From the NCBI GenBank assembly GCA_002027195.1, contig MWJO01000022.1:1-64000 (forward strand): 64,000 nucleotides of DNA. The letters are read 5' to 3'. Numbering within the stretch: the first letter of the stretch is position 1; each line of letters opens with the position of its first letter. Position numbers and translations under genes: made by a program. The stretch comes from Streptomyces sp. GKU 895. Lineage in GTDB: Bacteria; Actinomycetota; Actinomycetes; Streptomycetales; Streptomycetaceae. Of the stretch, positions 46,747 to 56,001 are shown piece by piece. The notes under the pieces are model-generated. The model had not been told where the DNA came from and did no database searches. It saw only the letters and a program-made list of their open reading frames with translations.

Positions 46747-49668
46747 GTGCGTCCCCCGCTTTTCTCCCGTCTCCGCGTGGGCCGCAAGCTCATGCTCCTC
46801 GCGCTGCTGCCGGTGACCGGGCTGCTGGCCCTCATCGCCCCGAGCACCGAGGACCAGTGGGAGGACGCCGACTCGCTGCGGACGTTCCACTCCGCGACCG
46901 ACGTGTCGTTCGCGCTCATCGATGTCTGCGACGCCGTCGCGCGCGAGCGGATCACCGCCGTCCAGGCCGTACTGCGTCCCGGGCCGCGCACCCCGGCGGA
47001 GCGCGCCGCGGCCGAGCGGGCCACCGGCCGCGCACTGGACCGGGCCGCCGACCGCGCCGCCTCCTGGGCCAGGACCGATGTCACCGGCGTCCTCACCACC
47101 GTGGGCCGCCGACTCCAGGCCGTGCGCACAGGCGCGGACACCGGCACGCTCTCCGCGTCTGCGGTGACGCGCCGGTACCGCGGAGGACGAGGGCGCCCTC
47201 CTCGACGCCGTCGCCACCTCGAATCGGACGCCCACCCGCAGGCCGGCCAGGCCGCCGACGCCCATCGCGCTCCTGCGCGCCGTGGAGGCCGCGGAACGCG
47301 AACGGCGCGACCTCGCCGTCCTGCTCGCCGCACCGCCCCACCCGGGCCCCACCGCCGCCGCCGCTGGGGCGTCCTGGAGGACGCCGAGCTGGACATCTTC
47401 GAGCAGAACACCTCGGACGCACTGCGCGGCCGGCTCCACGCCGTCGAGGCCCAGGCCCCGGCCCGGGCCGTCCGCGAGGTCCGCGACCTGCTGGACGCCA
47501 CCACTCCCGAGACCGCCCGCCTGCCTTCGTACCAGGACTGGACGGCCGACTCCGGGGCCCGCATCGCCGCCCTGCGCGTCCTCCAGGACAGGGCCGCGCG
47601 GGAACTCGCCGACGCCGCCGCCGAGGACCGCCACAGCGCGGAGAGCCGGGTCGTGCGCGACCTCGGCCTCGCGGTCGGGGTCGTCGCCGTCGTCACCGGC
47701 CTCGCTCTGGCGCTGCGCCGGTCCCTCACCCGCCCGCTCGCCGAGGTCGCCGAGGGCGCGCGAAGACTGTCGTACGGCGAACTGTCGTACGACATCCGGT
47801 ACGCGGGCCGTGACGAAGCGGGCGACGTCGCCGACGCCGTCCGTGAACTGCGGGACACCACCGAGCGGTTGGCCGGCGAGATCCGGGCCATGACCACGGC
47901 GATCGACCGCGACCAGCTGGACCACCGGGCCGACGTCGCCGCCTTCGACGGCACCTGGGCCCGGTTGCTGGCCGGCCTCGACGGCACCATGGCCTCCTAC
48001 GCGGCGGAGCACGGAAGGCGCGAGAAGGCCGAACAGGAACGGGCGAACCTCTTCGAGCTCTCTCCCGACCTGCTGTACGTCTGCGGACCCGACGGCTACC
48101 TCAAGCGGGTCAACCCGGCCCTCGAACGCACCCTGGGCTACCCGGCCGACGAGCTCCTGGCCCGGCCGTTCCTGTCGTTCGTGGACGAGCGGGACGAAGA
48201 ACGCGTCCGGGAAGGCCTCGCCCGACTGGACGAGGACACCGAACTCACCGAGGCCGAGAACCGCTTCCTGCGACGGGACGGCACCGAGCTCTGGCTGCGG
48301 TGGAGCGCCCGGCTGGACCGGCAGGAAGGGCTCGTCCACGCCGTCGCCCGGGACGTCACCGAGAGCAGGCGAGCCGCCTCGGAACAGGCCGCCCTGCGCC
48401 GGGTCGCCGCCCTGGTGGCCCGCGGCGCGCCACCGCGCGAGGTGTTCCAGGCGGTGGCGGAGGAGGTCGGGGGCCTGGTTCGACACCACCGCGACGGTTC
48501 TGCGGCAGGAGCCCGACGCCCGCCATACCGTCGTCGGGATCGCGCTCGGCATCCCGGAGGAGATCGAGCGGGCCACGCGCGAGGAACGCCGGCAGGCCGG
48601 GAGGAAGGCGATACGGGAGATGACCCGGACGCGGCTCCCGGTGCACGTGGGGCACGCGGCGGGCGCTCCCGTCGCCGTCGACGGCCGGCTCTGGGGTGTC
48701 GTCGTCGTGGCCTCCCCGTCCGGACGGCTCCTCTCCGGCACCGAGTCGCGGCTGGCCGCCTTCACCGAACTCGTCGCCCCCGCGCTCGCCAACGCCGACA
48801 GCCGCGCCCTGCTGACGGCGTCACGCGCGCGCCTGGTCGCCGCGGCCGACGCCTCCCGGCGCCGCATCGAGCGCGACCTGCACGACGGGGTCCCAGCAGC
48901 GGCTCGTCGCCCTGCGGCTCGAGTTGAGGATGGCTGAGTCGTTGCTGGGGGACCTGGTGGATCGTCGGGGAGTCTGGGGGACCGGGTGGATCTGACGGGG
49001 CCGGCGGATGCGGCGGGGCCGGTGGGGTTCGGCGGGTTCGGCGGGGCCGAGCGGGGCCGGTGGGTTCGGTGGGTTCAGTCGGGCCGGGGGATTCGGTGAA
49101 TTCGGCGGCGGACCTTCCGGACCCGCCGGGCCGGGCACGCTCGTCCGGCACGTCGCCCGAGCTCGCCCGGCAGCTAGCCCGGCAGCTCACCCTGCAAGTC
49201 GCCCACGTCGGCGAGGGCCTCGACGACGCCTTTCAGGAGCTGCTCCAGGTGGCCCGTGGCATCCACCCGGCCATCCTGTCGCAGGGGGGCCTGGGTCCCG
49301 CCCTGCGGTCCCTGGCCCGGCGCTCCGCCGTCCCCGTGGAACTGGACCTGGAGCTGCCGCGGGACCGGCTGCCGGAACAGGTGGAGGTGGCCGCGTACTA
49401 CGTCGCCTCCGAGTGCCTCACCAACGCCGTGAAACACGCGCACGCGCGTGTGGTGAAGGTTCGGGCCGGGATCGAGGACGGGGTGCTGGAGCTGGTGGTC
49501 AGGGACGACGGCGTGGGGGGCGTCGAGACGGGCCGTGGTTCCGGACTGATCGGGCTCGTCGACCGGGTCGAGGCGATCGGCGGCAAACTGGAGCTCGGCA
49601 GTCCGCCCGGCGCGGGCACCACCCTGCGGGCGCGGCTGCCGCTGGACGCGCCCTTGACGGACGGGTGA
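46747..49668 (+). CDS. NarL-class sensor histidine kinase, five apparent frameshifts
   Basis: A large membrane kinase of about 970 residues. A first helix (residues 15-33) and a second at about 300-322 flank an extracytoplasmic sensor rich in helices. Then come HAMP (LTRPLAEVAEGARRLSYGEL), a PAS domain (LFELSPDLLYVCGPDGYLK), a GAF-like region, the HisKA_3 helix RRRIERDLHDGV with the phosphorylated His, and a GHKL ATPase (ECLTNAVKHAHA, DDGVGG, GSGLIGLVDRVEAIGG). Reading frames switch near 47178, 47372, 48478, 48893 and 48967. A Gly/Val-rich insert of about 70 residues splits the two phosphotransfer helices. Start GTG 46747 follows GAGGAC. Confidence 0.78.
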
Positions 49669-50003
49669 CCGCCCGGGGCGCACGCGGGGGGAGCCGTCCA
49701 GGCGGGGGAACCTCGGACGTGATGACGTTCGCGTACGCACCGGGCGGTCGGTTCGGACGGATGAGGCTGCCGTCCGGTACGGGGGGCGGGGGTGGGTGAC
49801 CGGCCCTTCCGGCCCTTCCGTCCGGCCCTTCCGTATCGCGGTGCTACGAGCATCGCTCACCCACGCGCGCGTGTCGTCACGGCAGGCTTCCAAATCCGCT
49901 TCCTGCTAGCCGTAACCCCGAGGGTGGGGCAGGCTGTTGGGCGCGCACCGCACCGCACCGCACCGCACCGCACCGCTCCGTTCGGGCAAGGGGAGCCGGG
50001 ACC
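49669..50003. other. non-coding gap before the NarL regulator: GC repeats and half-palindrome
   Basis: This 335-base gap holds a CGGCCCTTC repeat (three copies, 49802-49832), the degenerate palindrome around 49898-49915 (CTTCCTGCTAGCCGTAAC), and a pentanucleotide array (49946-49975). No reading frame in it shows coding bias. Confidence 0.55.
49946..49975. repeat. CACCG pentanucleotide repeat, six copies
   Basis: Six exact CACCG units in the leader of the response regulator, 28 bases before its ATG. The length of such runs often varies by slippage. Confidence 0.75.
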
Positions 50004-50678
50004 ATGGACGACGCATCGCAGCGGCAGACGCGGGGACGGGTCGTCCTCGCCGACGACAACATCCTGCTCAGGGAAGGCCTGGCGAGTCTGTGCGAGCGGG
50101 GCGGGTACGCGGTCGTGGGCCAGGCCGGTGACGCGCCGGGGCTCCTGGACCTCGTCCAGGAACACCGACCCGACCTGGCGATCGTCGACATAAGAATGCC
50201 GCCCGACCACTCCACGGAGGGCCTGAAGGCCGCCCGTACGATCCGAGAACGCCACCCCGGCACCGGCATCCTCGTCCTGTCGGCGTTCGTCGAGGTCGAG
50301 GACGTCCTGGAGCTGCTGGCCAGCGGCCGGGGCATCGGCTACCTCCTCAAGAGCCGGGTCACGGTGGTCGAGGAGTTCATCGAGGCCCTGGACCGCATCG
50401 GCCGGGGCGGCTCCGTGGTGGACCCCTCGCTGGTCCACGAGCTGTTCACGGCCCAGCGCCGCGACGACCCGCTGGCCCACCTCAGCTCCCGCGAACGCGA
50501 GGTCCTCGCCCTCATGGCCGAGGGCCGATCCAACGCCGGCATCGGCCGCCGCCTGTGGGTCACCGAGGGCACCGTCGAGAAACACGTCCGCAGCATCCTG
50601 GGCAAGCTCCACCTCACCGAGGACACGGACGACCACCGGCGGGTCCTGGCCGTTCTCACGTTCCTGGAGTCGCGCTAG
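50004..50678 (+). CDS. NarL/LuxR-type response regulator
   Basis: A 224-residue regulator. The receiver domain has DD near the start, the acceptor Asp in DLAIVDIRMPP and the Lys in YLLKSRV. The C-terminal LuxR helix-turn-helix reads LSSREREVLALMAEGRSNAGI and VTEGTVEKHVRSILGKL. It should accept phosphate from the upstream kinase. The start has a GGGGAGC site and the pentanucleotide repeat lies in its leader. It ends 52 bases before uvrC. Confidence 0.9.
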   Translation: MDDASQRQTRGRVVLADDNILLREGLASLCERGGYAVVGQAGDAPGLLDLVQEHRPDLAIVDIRMPPDHSTEGLKAARTIRERHPGTGILVLSAFVEVEDVLELLASGRGIGYLLKSRVTVVEEFIEALDRIGRGGSVVDPSLVHELFTAQRRDDPLAHLSSREREVLALMAEGRSNAGIGRRLWVTEGTVEKHVRSILGKLHLTEDTDDHRRVLAVLTFLESR

Positions 50679-50700
50679 CGTCGTCCACAGCCCCGCCGGA

Positions 50701-50723
50701 CTGTCACCGCCCGCCAGTAGGGT
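50701..50723 (+). promoter_or_regulatory. degenerate RecA-NDp-like promoter of uvrC
   Basis: CTGTCACCGC (50701-50710), 7 bases and TAGGGT (50718-50723). Only the TGTCA core and spacing match the TTGTCAGTGG motif. uvrC starts 7 bases after the -10 box, so it is leaderless. Confidence 0.4.
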
Positions 50724-50730
50724 GTGAAGC

Positions 50731-52803
50731 ATGGCCGACCCCTCCAGCTACCGCCCCGTGCCGGGACAGATCCCGGACTCTCCCGGGGTCTACAGGTTCC
50801 GCGACGAGCACCGCCGGGTGATCTACGTCGGAAAGGCGAAAAGCCTTCGCCAGCGCCTGGCGAACTACTTCCAGGACCTGGCGAACCTGCACCCCCGCAC
50901 CCGCACGATGGTGACCACCGCCGCGTCCGTGGAGTGGACGGTGGTGTCCACGGAGGTCGAGGCCCTGCAGCTGGAGTACTCCTGGATCAAGGAGTACGAC
51001 CCCCGGTTCAACGTCAAGTACCGCGACGACAAGAGCTACCCGTACCTCGCGGTGACGATGAACGAGGAGTTCCCGCGCGTGCAGGTGATGCGCGGTCACA
51101 AGAAGAAGGGCGTCAGGTACTTCGGCCCGTACGCGCACGCGTGGGCGATCCGCGACACCGTCGACCTCCTGCTGCGCGTCTTCCCGGTCCGCACCTGCTC
51201 GGCCGGCGTCTTCAAGAACGCCGCCCGCACCGGCCGCCCCTGCCTCCTCGGCTACATCGGCAAGTGCTCGGCGCCCTGCGTCGGCCGGGTGTCGGCCGAC
51301 GAACACCGCGAACTCGCCGAGGAGTTCAGCGACTTCATGGCCGGACGCACCGGCACCTACCTCCGCCGTCTGGAGAAGCAGATGACGGAGGCCGCCGAGG
51401 AGATGGAGTACGAGCGGGCGGCCCGCCTGCGCGACGACATCGAGGCCCTGAAGAAGGCCATGGAGAAGAACGCGGTCGTGCTCGCCGACGCGACCGACGC
51501 CGACCTGATCGCGGTCGCCGAGGACGAGCTCGAAGCGGCCGTCCAGATCTTCCACGTGCGTGGCGGACGCGTGCGCGGCCAGCGCGGCTGGGTCACCGAC
51601 AAGGTCGAGGAGATCACCACCGGCGCCCTCGTCGAGCACGCCCTGCAGCAGCTCTACGGCGAGGAGACCGGCGACTCCGTCCCCAAGGAGGTGCTCGTCC
51701 CGGCCCTGCCCGACCCTCTCGAGCCGGTCCAGGACTGGCTCACCGGCCGCCGCGGGTCGAACGTCTCGCTGCGCATCCCGCAGCGCGGCGACAAGAAGGC
51801 CCTCATGGAGACCGTGGCGCGCAACGCCCAGCAGGCCCTCGTGCTGCACAAGACCAAGCGCGCCTCCGACCTGACGACCCGCTCGCGCGCCCTGGAGGAG
51901 ATCGCCGAGGCCCTCGACCTGGACAGCGCGCCCCTGCGCATCGAGTGCTACGACATCTCCCACCTCCAGGGCGACGACGTCGTGGCGTCCATGGTCGTCT
52001 TCGAGGACGGCCTCCAGCGCAAGAGCGAGTACCGCCGCTTCCAGATCAAGGGCTTCGAGGGCCAGGACGACGTCCGCTCCATGCACGAGGTCATCACCCG
52101 CCGCTTCAAGCGGTACCTCGCCGAGAAGGAGAAGACCGGCGAGTGGGTGGACGAAGCCTCCCAGGAGGCCGCCCTGGGCGACTTCCGGGACGCCTCCGGG
52201 AACACCCTCACCGAGGACAACGGCCGGCCCAAGAAGTTCGCCTACCCGCCCCAGCTCGTCGTCGTCGACGGCGGCCGGCCGCAGGTGGCCGCCGCCAAGA
52301 AGGCCCTCGACGAACTCGGCATCGACGACGTCGCCGTCTGCGGCCTCGCCAAGCGCCTGGAGGAGGTCTGGCTGCCAGACGACGAGGACCCGGTCGTCCT
52401 GCCCCGCACCAGCGAGGGCCTCTACCTCCTCCAGCGCGTCCGTGACGAGGCCCACCGCTTCGCGATCACCTACCAGCGCACCAAGCGGGCCAAGCGGTTC
52501 CGGTCCAGCCCCCTGGACGACGTGCCCGGGCTGGGGGACACCCGTAAGCAGGCGCTTCTGAAACATTTCGGCTCGTTGAAGAAACTTCGGTCTGCCACCA
52601 TCGATCAGATCTGCGAGGTTCCCGGCATAGGCCGCAAAACGGCCGAGACCATTGCCGTGGCACTCGCCCAGGCGGCACCGGCCGCCCCTGCTGTGAACAC
52701 GGCCACTGGAGAGATCATGGAAGAGGAACCCGGCACCATGGGTTCCACAGGGGAGCCCGCGACGGCGGGCGCCCCGGACGAACGACGGGGGCAGGAGACA
52801 TGA
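50731..52803 (+). CDS. uvrC: excinuclease ABC subunit C
   Basis: The 690-residue endonuclease that makes both incisions of excision repair, intact. The N-terminal GIY-YIG domain has GVYRF and [10 protein letters not shown], the UVR domain [15 protein letters not shown] lies near residue 225, the C-terminal RNase H-like half has [20 protein letters not shown], and the tail carries paired helix-hairpin-helix motifs ([32 protein letters not shown]). It overlaps rapZ by four bases (ATGA) and heads the uvrC-rapZ-yvcK-whiA operon. Confidence 0.95.
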   Translation: MADPSSYRPVPGQIPDSPGVYRFRDEHRRVIYVGKAKSLRQRLANYFQDLANLHPRTRTMVTTAASVEWTVVSTEVEALQLEYSWIKEYDPRFNVKYRDDKSYPYLAVTMNEEFPRVQVMRGHKKKGVRYFGPYAHAWAIRDTVDLLLRVFPVRTCSAGVFKNAARTGRPCLLGYIGKCSAPCVGRVSADEHRELAEEFSDFMAGRTGTYLRRLEKQMTEAAEEMEYERAARLRDDIEALKKAMEKNAVVLADATDADLIAVAEDELEAAVQIFHVRGGRVRGQRGWVTDKVEEITTGALVEHALQQLYGEETGDSVPKEVLVPALPDPLEPVQDWLTGRRGSNVSLRIPQRGDKKALMETVARNAQQALVLHKTKRASDLTTRSRALEEIAEALDLDSAPLRIECYDISHLQGDDVVASMVVFEDGLQRKSEYRRFQIKGFEGQDDVRSMHEVITRRFKRYLAEKEKTGEWVDEASQEAALGDFRDASGNTLTEDNGRPKKFAYPPQLVVVDGGRPQVAAAKKALDELGIDDVAVCGLAKRLEEVWLPDDEDPVVLPRTSEGLYLLQRVRDEAHRFAITYQRTKRAKRFRSSPLDDVPGLGDTRKQALLKHFGSLKKLRSATIDQICEVPGIGRKTAETIAVALAQAAPAAPAVNTATGEIMEEEPGTMGSTGEPATAGAPDERRGQET

Positions 52804-53801
52804 ATGTGAACGAGCACGAAGGCCAACAGAACCCAGGCCAGGAGACCCCGGGCGGAGAGAGCCAGGGCGGAGACGGAGCACAGGTGAGCACGGGCACGAG
52901 TACGGGCGCGAACGGCGACGCCGCCGGGATCCCGGAAGCGGCCATCCCCGAGCTGGTGATCATCTCCGGGATGTCCGGAGCCGGCCGGTCGACCGCCGCG
53001 AAGTGTCTGGAGGACCTCGGCTGGTTCGTCGTCGACAACCTGCCGCCCGCGCTGATCCCCACCATGGTGGAGCTCGGCGCCCGCTCCCAGGGCAATGTCG
53101 CCCGGATCGCGGTGGTCGTCGACGTCCGCGGCCGGCGCTTCTTCGACAACCTCCGCGAGTCCCTCGCCGACCTGGAGGCCAAGCACGTCACGCGGCGGAT
53201 CGTCTTCCTGGAGTCCTCCGACGACGCCCTGGTGCGCCGCTTCGAGTCCGTGCGCCGCCCGCACCCCCTCCAGGGCGACGGCCGCATCGTCGACGGCATC
53301 GACGCCGAGCGCGAACTGCTGCGCGAGCTGCGCGGCGACGCCGACCTGGTCATCGACACCTCCAGCCTCAACGTGCACGAACTGCGCGCCAAGATGGACG
53401 CCCAGTTCGCCGGCGAGGAGGAGCCCGAGCTGCGGGCCACCGTCATGTCCTTCGGCTTCAAGTACGGCCTCCCCGTCGACGCCGACCTGGTCGTGGACAT
53501 GCGCTTCCTGCCCAACCCGCACTGGGTCCCGGAGCTGCGCCCGTACACCGGCCTCAACGAGGAGGTGTCGGCGTACGTCTTCAACCAGCCCGGCGCCAAG
53601 GAGTTCATCGACCGCTACAGCGAGCTGCTCCAGCTCATCGCGGCCGGCTACCGCCGTGAGGGCAAGCGGTACGTGACCATCGCGGTCGGCTGCACCGGCG
53701 GCAAGCACCGCTCCGTCGCCACCTCCGAGAAGCTCGCCGCCCGCCTCGTCTCCCAGGGCGTGGAGACGGTGGTCGTACACCGGGACATGGGACGCGAATG
53801 A
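52800..53801 (+). CDS. rapZ: RNase adapter protein RapZ (P-loop)
   Basis: A 333-residue nucleotide-binding protein (YvcJ/RapZ). After a 50-residue acidic N-terminal extension, Walker A reads [12 protein letters not shown], with Arg in place of the usual Lys, as common in actinobacteria. FETIDNLP-type residues appear as [15 protein letters not shown]; the C-terminal domain has [17 protein letters not shown]. In other bacteria it regulates glucosamine-6-phosphate synthesis via RNase E. ATGA overlaps join it to uvrC upstream and yvcK downstream. Confidence 0.92.
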   Translation: MNVNEHEGQQNPGQETPGGESQGGDGAQVSTGTSTGANGDAAGIPEAAIPELVIISGMSGAGRSTAAKCLEDLGWFVVDNLPPALIPTMVELGARSQGNVARIAVVVDVRGRRFFDNLRESLADLEAKHVTRRIVFLESSDDALVRRFESVRRPHPLQGDGRIVDGIDAERELLRELRGDADLVIDTSSLNVHELRAKMDAQFAGEEEPELRATVMSFGFKYGLPVDADLVVDMRFLPNPHWVPELRPYTGLNEEVSAYVFNQPGAKEFIDRYSELLQLIAAGYRREGKRYVTIAVGCTGGKHRSVATSEKLAARLVSQGVETVVVHRDMGRE

Positions 53802-54873
53802 CCGCACGTTCTCCGCGGCTGGCCCGGCTCGGCAGGGCGGCCCGGACGGTGCCCGAGTCCCGCGCGGGCCGGCCCGTCGAGACCCGGGGCGCCCGGCCCC
53901 GCCGCCGCGCGCCCAGCCCAAGGTCGTCGCCCTCGGCGGCGGCATGGGTCTGTCCGCCTCGCTCGCCGCGCTGCGCCGCATCACCGGTGACCTCACCGCC
54001 GTCGTCACCGTCGCCGACGACGGCGGCTCCAGCGGCCGGCTCCGCGACGAACTGGGCGTCCTGCCGCCCGGCGACCTGCGCAAGGCGCTGGCCGCGCTGT
54101 GCGGCGACGACGACTGGGGCCAGACCTGGGCCCGGGTGATCCAGCACCGCTTCCACTCCAAGGGCGACCTGCACGACCACGCGGTCGGCAATGTGCTCAT
54201 CGTCGCCCTGTGGGAGCAGCTCGGCGACCATGTCCAGGCCCTGGATCTGGTCGGCAAGCTTCTCGGCGCGCACGGGCGCGTGCTGCCCATGTCGGCCGTG
54301 CCCCTGGAGCTCCAGGCCCTGGTCAAGGGGCACGACCCGGAGCGGCCGGAGGAGGTGGACACCGTCCGTGGTCAGGCCACCGTCGCCCTCACTCCCGGTG
54401 AGGTGCAGTCGGTGCACGTGGTGCCGCACGACCCGCCCGCCGTCCCCGAGGCGGTGGCCGCGGTCATGGACGCGGACTGGGTGGTCCTCGGCCCCGGCTC
54501 CTGGTTCTCCTCGGTCATCCCGCACCTGCTGGTGCCGGAACTGCTGGACGCCCTCACCGAGACGAAGGCGCGCCGGGTACTCTCGCTGAACCTCGCCCCG
54601 CAGCCCGGAGAAACCGAAGGCTTCTCCCCGCAGCGTCATTTGGAGGTTTTGGGACGACACGCCCCTAAACTCGCCCTGGACGTGGTGCTGGCCGACGAGG
54701 CCGCCGTGCCCGACCGTGACTCGCTCACCGATGCCGCCAAGCGGTTCGGCGCCGCGGTCGAGCTGGCCCCCGTGGCCCGGCCCGACGGAACCCCGAGGCA
54801 CGACCCGGAGCTGTTGGCCGCCGCGTACGACCGTATTTTTCGGATGCATGGAAGGATCGGCCCATGGCGATGA
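53798..54873 (+). CDS. yvcK: gluconeogenesis factor YvcK/CofD family, one frameshift
   Basis: About 358 residues. An arginine/proline-rich N-terminal extension is followed by [40 protein letters not shown] and [10 protein letters not shown], the nucleotide-sugar-binding motifs of YvcK, which binds UDP-GlcNAc and affects cell-wall synthesis. The start codon frame ends in a long Ser/Pro run; one base missing near 53915 (GCGCCCAGCCC for GCGCCCCAGCCC) restores the family sequence. It overlaps rapZ by four bases and whiA by ten. Confidence 0.92.
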
Positions 54874-55855
54874 CGGCAGCGGTGAAGGACGAGATCTCCC
54901 GGCTCCCCGTCACCCGTACCTGCTGCAGAAAGGCGGAGGTCTCCGCCATCCTGCGGTTCGCCGGCGGCCTTCACCTGGTGAGCGGGCGCATCGTGATCGA
55001 GGCGGAGCTGGACACCGCGATGGCGGCCCGCCGCCTCAAGCGGGACATTCTCGAGATCTTCGGCCACAGCTCGGAGCTGATCGTGATGGCGCCGGGCGGA
55101 CTGCGCCGCGGCTCGCGTTACGTCGTCCGGGTCGTCGCCGGCGGTGACCAGCTGGCCCGGCAGACCGGCCTGGTCGACGGCCGGGGCCGCCCGATCCGCG
55201 GTCTGCCCCCGCAGGTCGTCTCCGGGGCCACCTGTGACGCGGAGGCCGCCTGGCGCGGGGCGTTCCTGGCGCACGTTCGCTCACCGAGCCCGGCCGCTCG
55301 TCCTCCTTGGAAGTGACCTGCCCGGGCCCCGAGGCCGCGCTCGCCCTGGTCGGCGCCGCCCGCAGGCTGTCCATCGCCGCGAAGGCCCGCGAGGTGCGCG
55401 GCGTGGACCGCGTGGTCGTCCGGGACGGCGACGCGATCGGCGCGCTGCTCACCCGGCTCGGCGCCCATGAGTCGGTGCTGGCCTGGGAGGAGCGCCGGAT
55501 GCGCCGCGAGGTGCGGGCCACGGCGAACCGGCTCGCCAACTTCGACGACGCCAACCTGCGCCGCTCGGCCCGCGCGGCCGTCGCCGCCGGTGCCCGGGTG
55601 CCACGCGCGCGCTGGACGATCCTCGCCGACGACGTGCCCGAGCACCTCGCCGCCGCCGGGCGCCTGCGCATGGAGCACAAGCAGGCCTCGCTGGAGGAGC
55701 TGGGCGCGCTCGCCGACCCGCCGCTGACCAAGGACGCCGTCGCCGGCCGTATCCGCCGACTGCTGGCGATGGCCGACAAGCGGGCCCAGGACCTCGGCAT
55801 TCCGGGCACGGAGTCCAGCATCACCGAGGAGATGGCCGACAACCTCGTGGGCTGA
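54864..55855 (+). CDS. whiA: sporulation regulator WhiA, one frameshift and a scrambled patch
   Basis: About 330 residues, the developmental transcription factor needed for sporulation septation. The N-terminus begins [15 protein letters not shown] with the LAGLIDADG-like domain, the C-terminus has a helix-turn-helix ([20 protein letters not shown]). One base is missing near 55279 (GCGCACGTTCGC, where GCGCACGGTTCGC fits). At 55604-55625 the sequence encodes VPRARWTIL where other WhiA proteins read VQRALEIL; deleting three Cs restores it. It overlaps yvcK by ten bases. Confidence 0.92.
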
Positions 55856-55869
55856 CCCCTCGTCAACAC

Positions 55870-55910
55870 GCCGGTGCCGCCGCCCGCTCGGGTGAACGGC
55901 ACCGGCTTTT
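55870..55910 (+). terminator. rho-independent terminator after whiA
   Basis: GCCGGTGCCG (55870-55879) pairs with CGGCACCGGC (55897-55906), followed by TTTT. It ends the uvrC-whiA operon. Confidence 0.85.
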
Positions 55911-56001
55911 GCATGTCTGTGAGGCACCCTTGACTGGATCATGAAGTGTCATGAGCCTGGCATCTGTTCGCTGCTGTGGCGGACCACTGCAAGGGGGGCA
56001 C

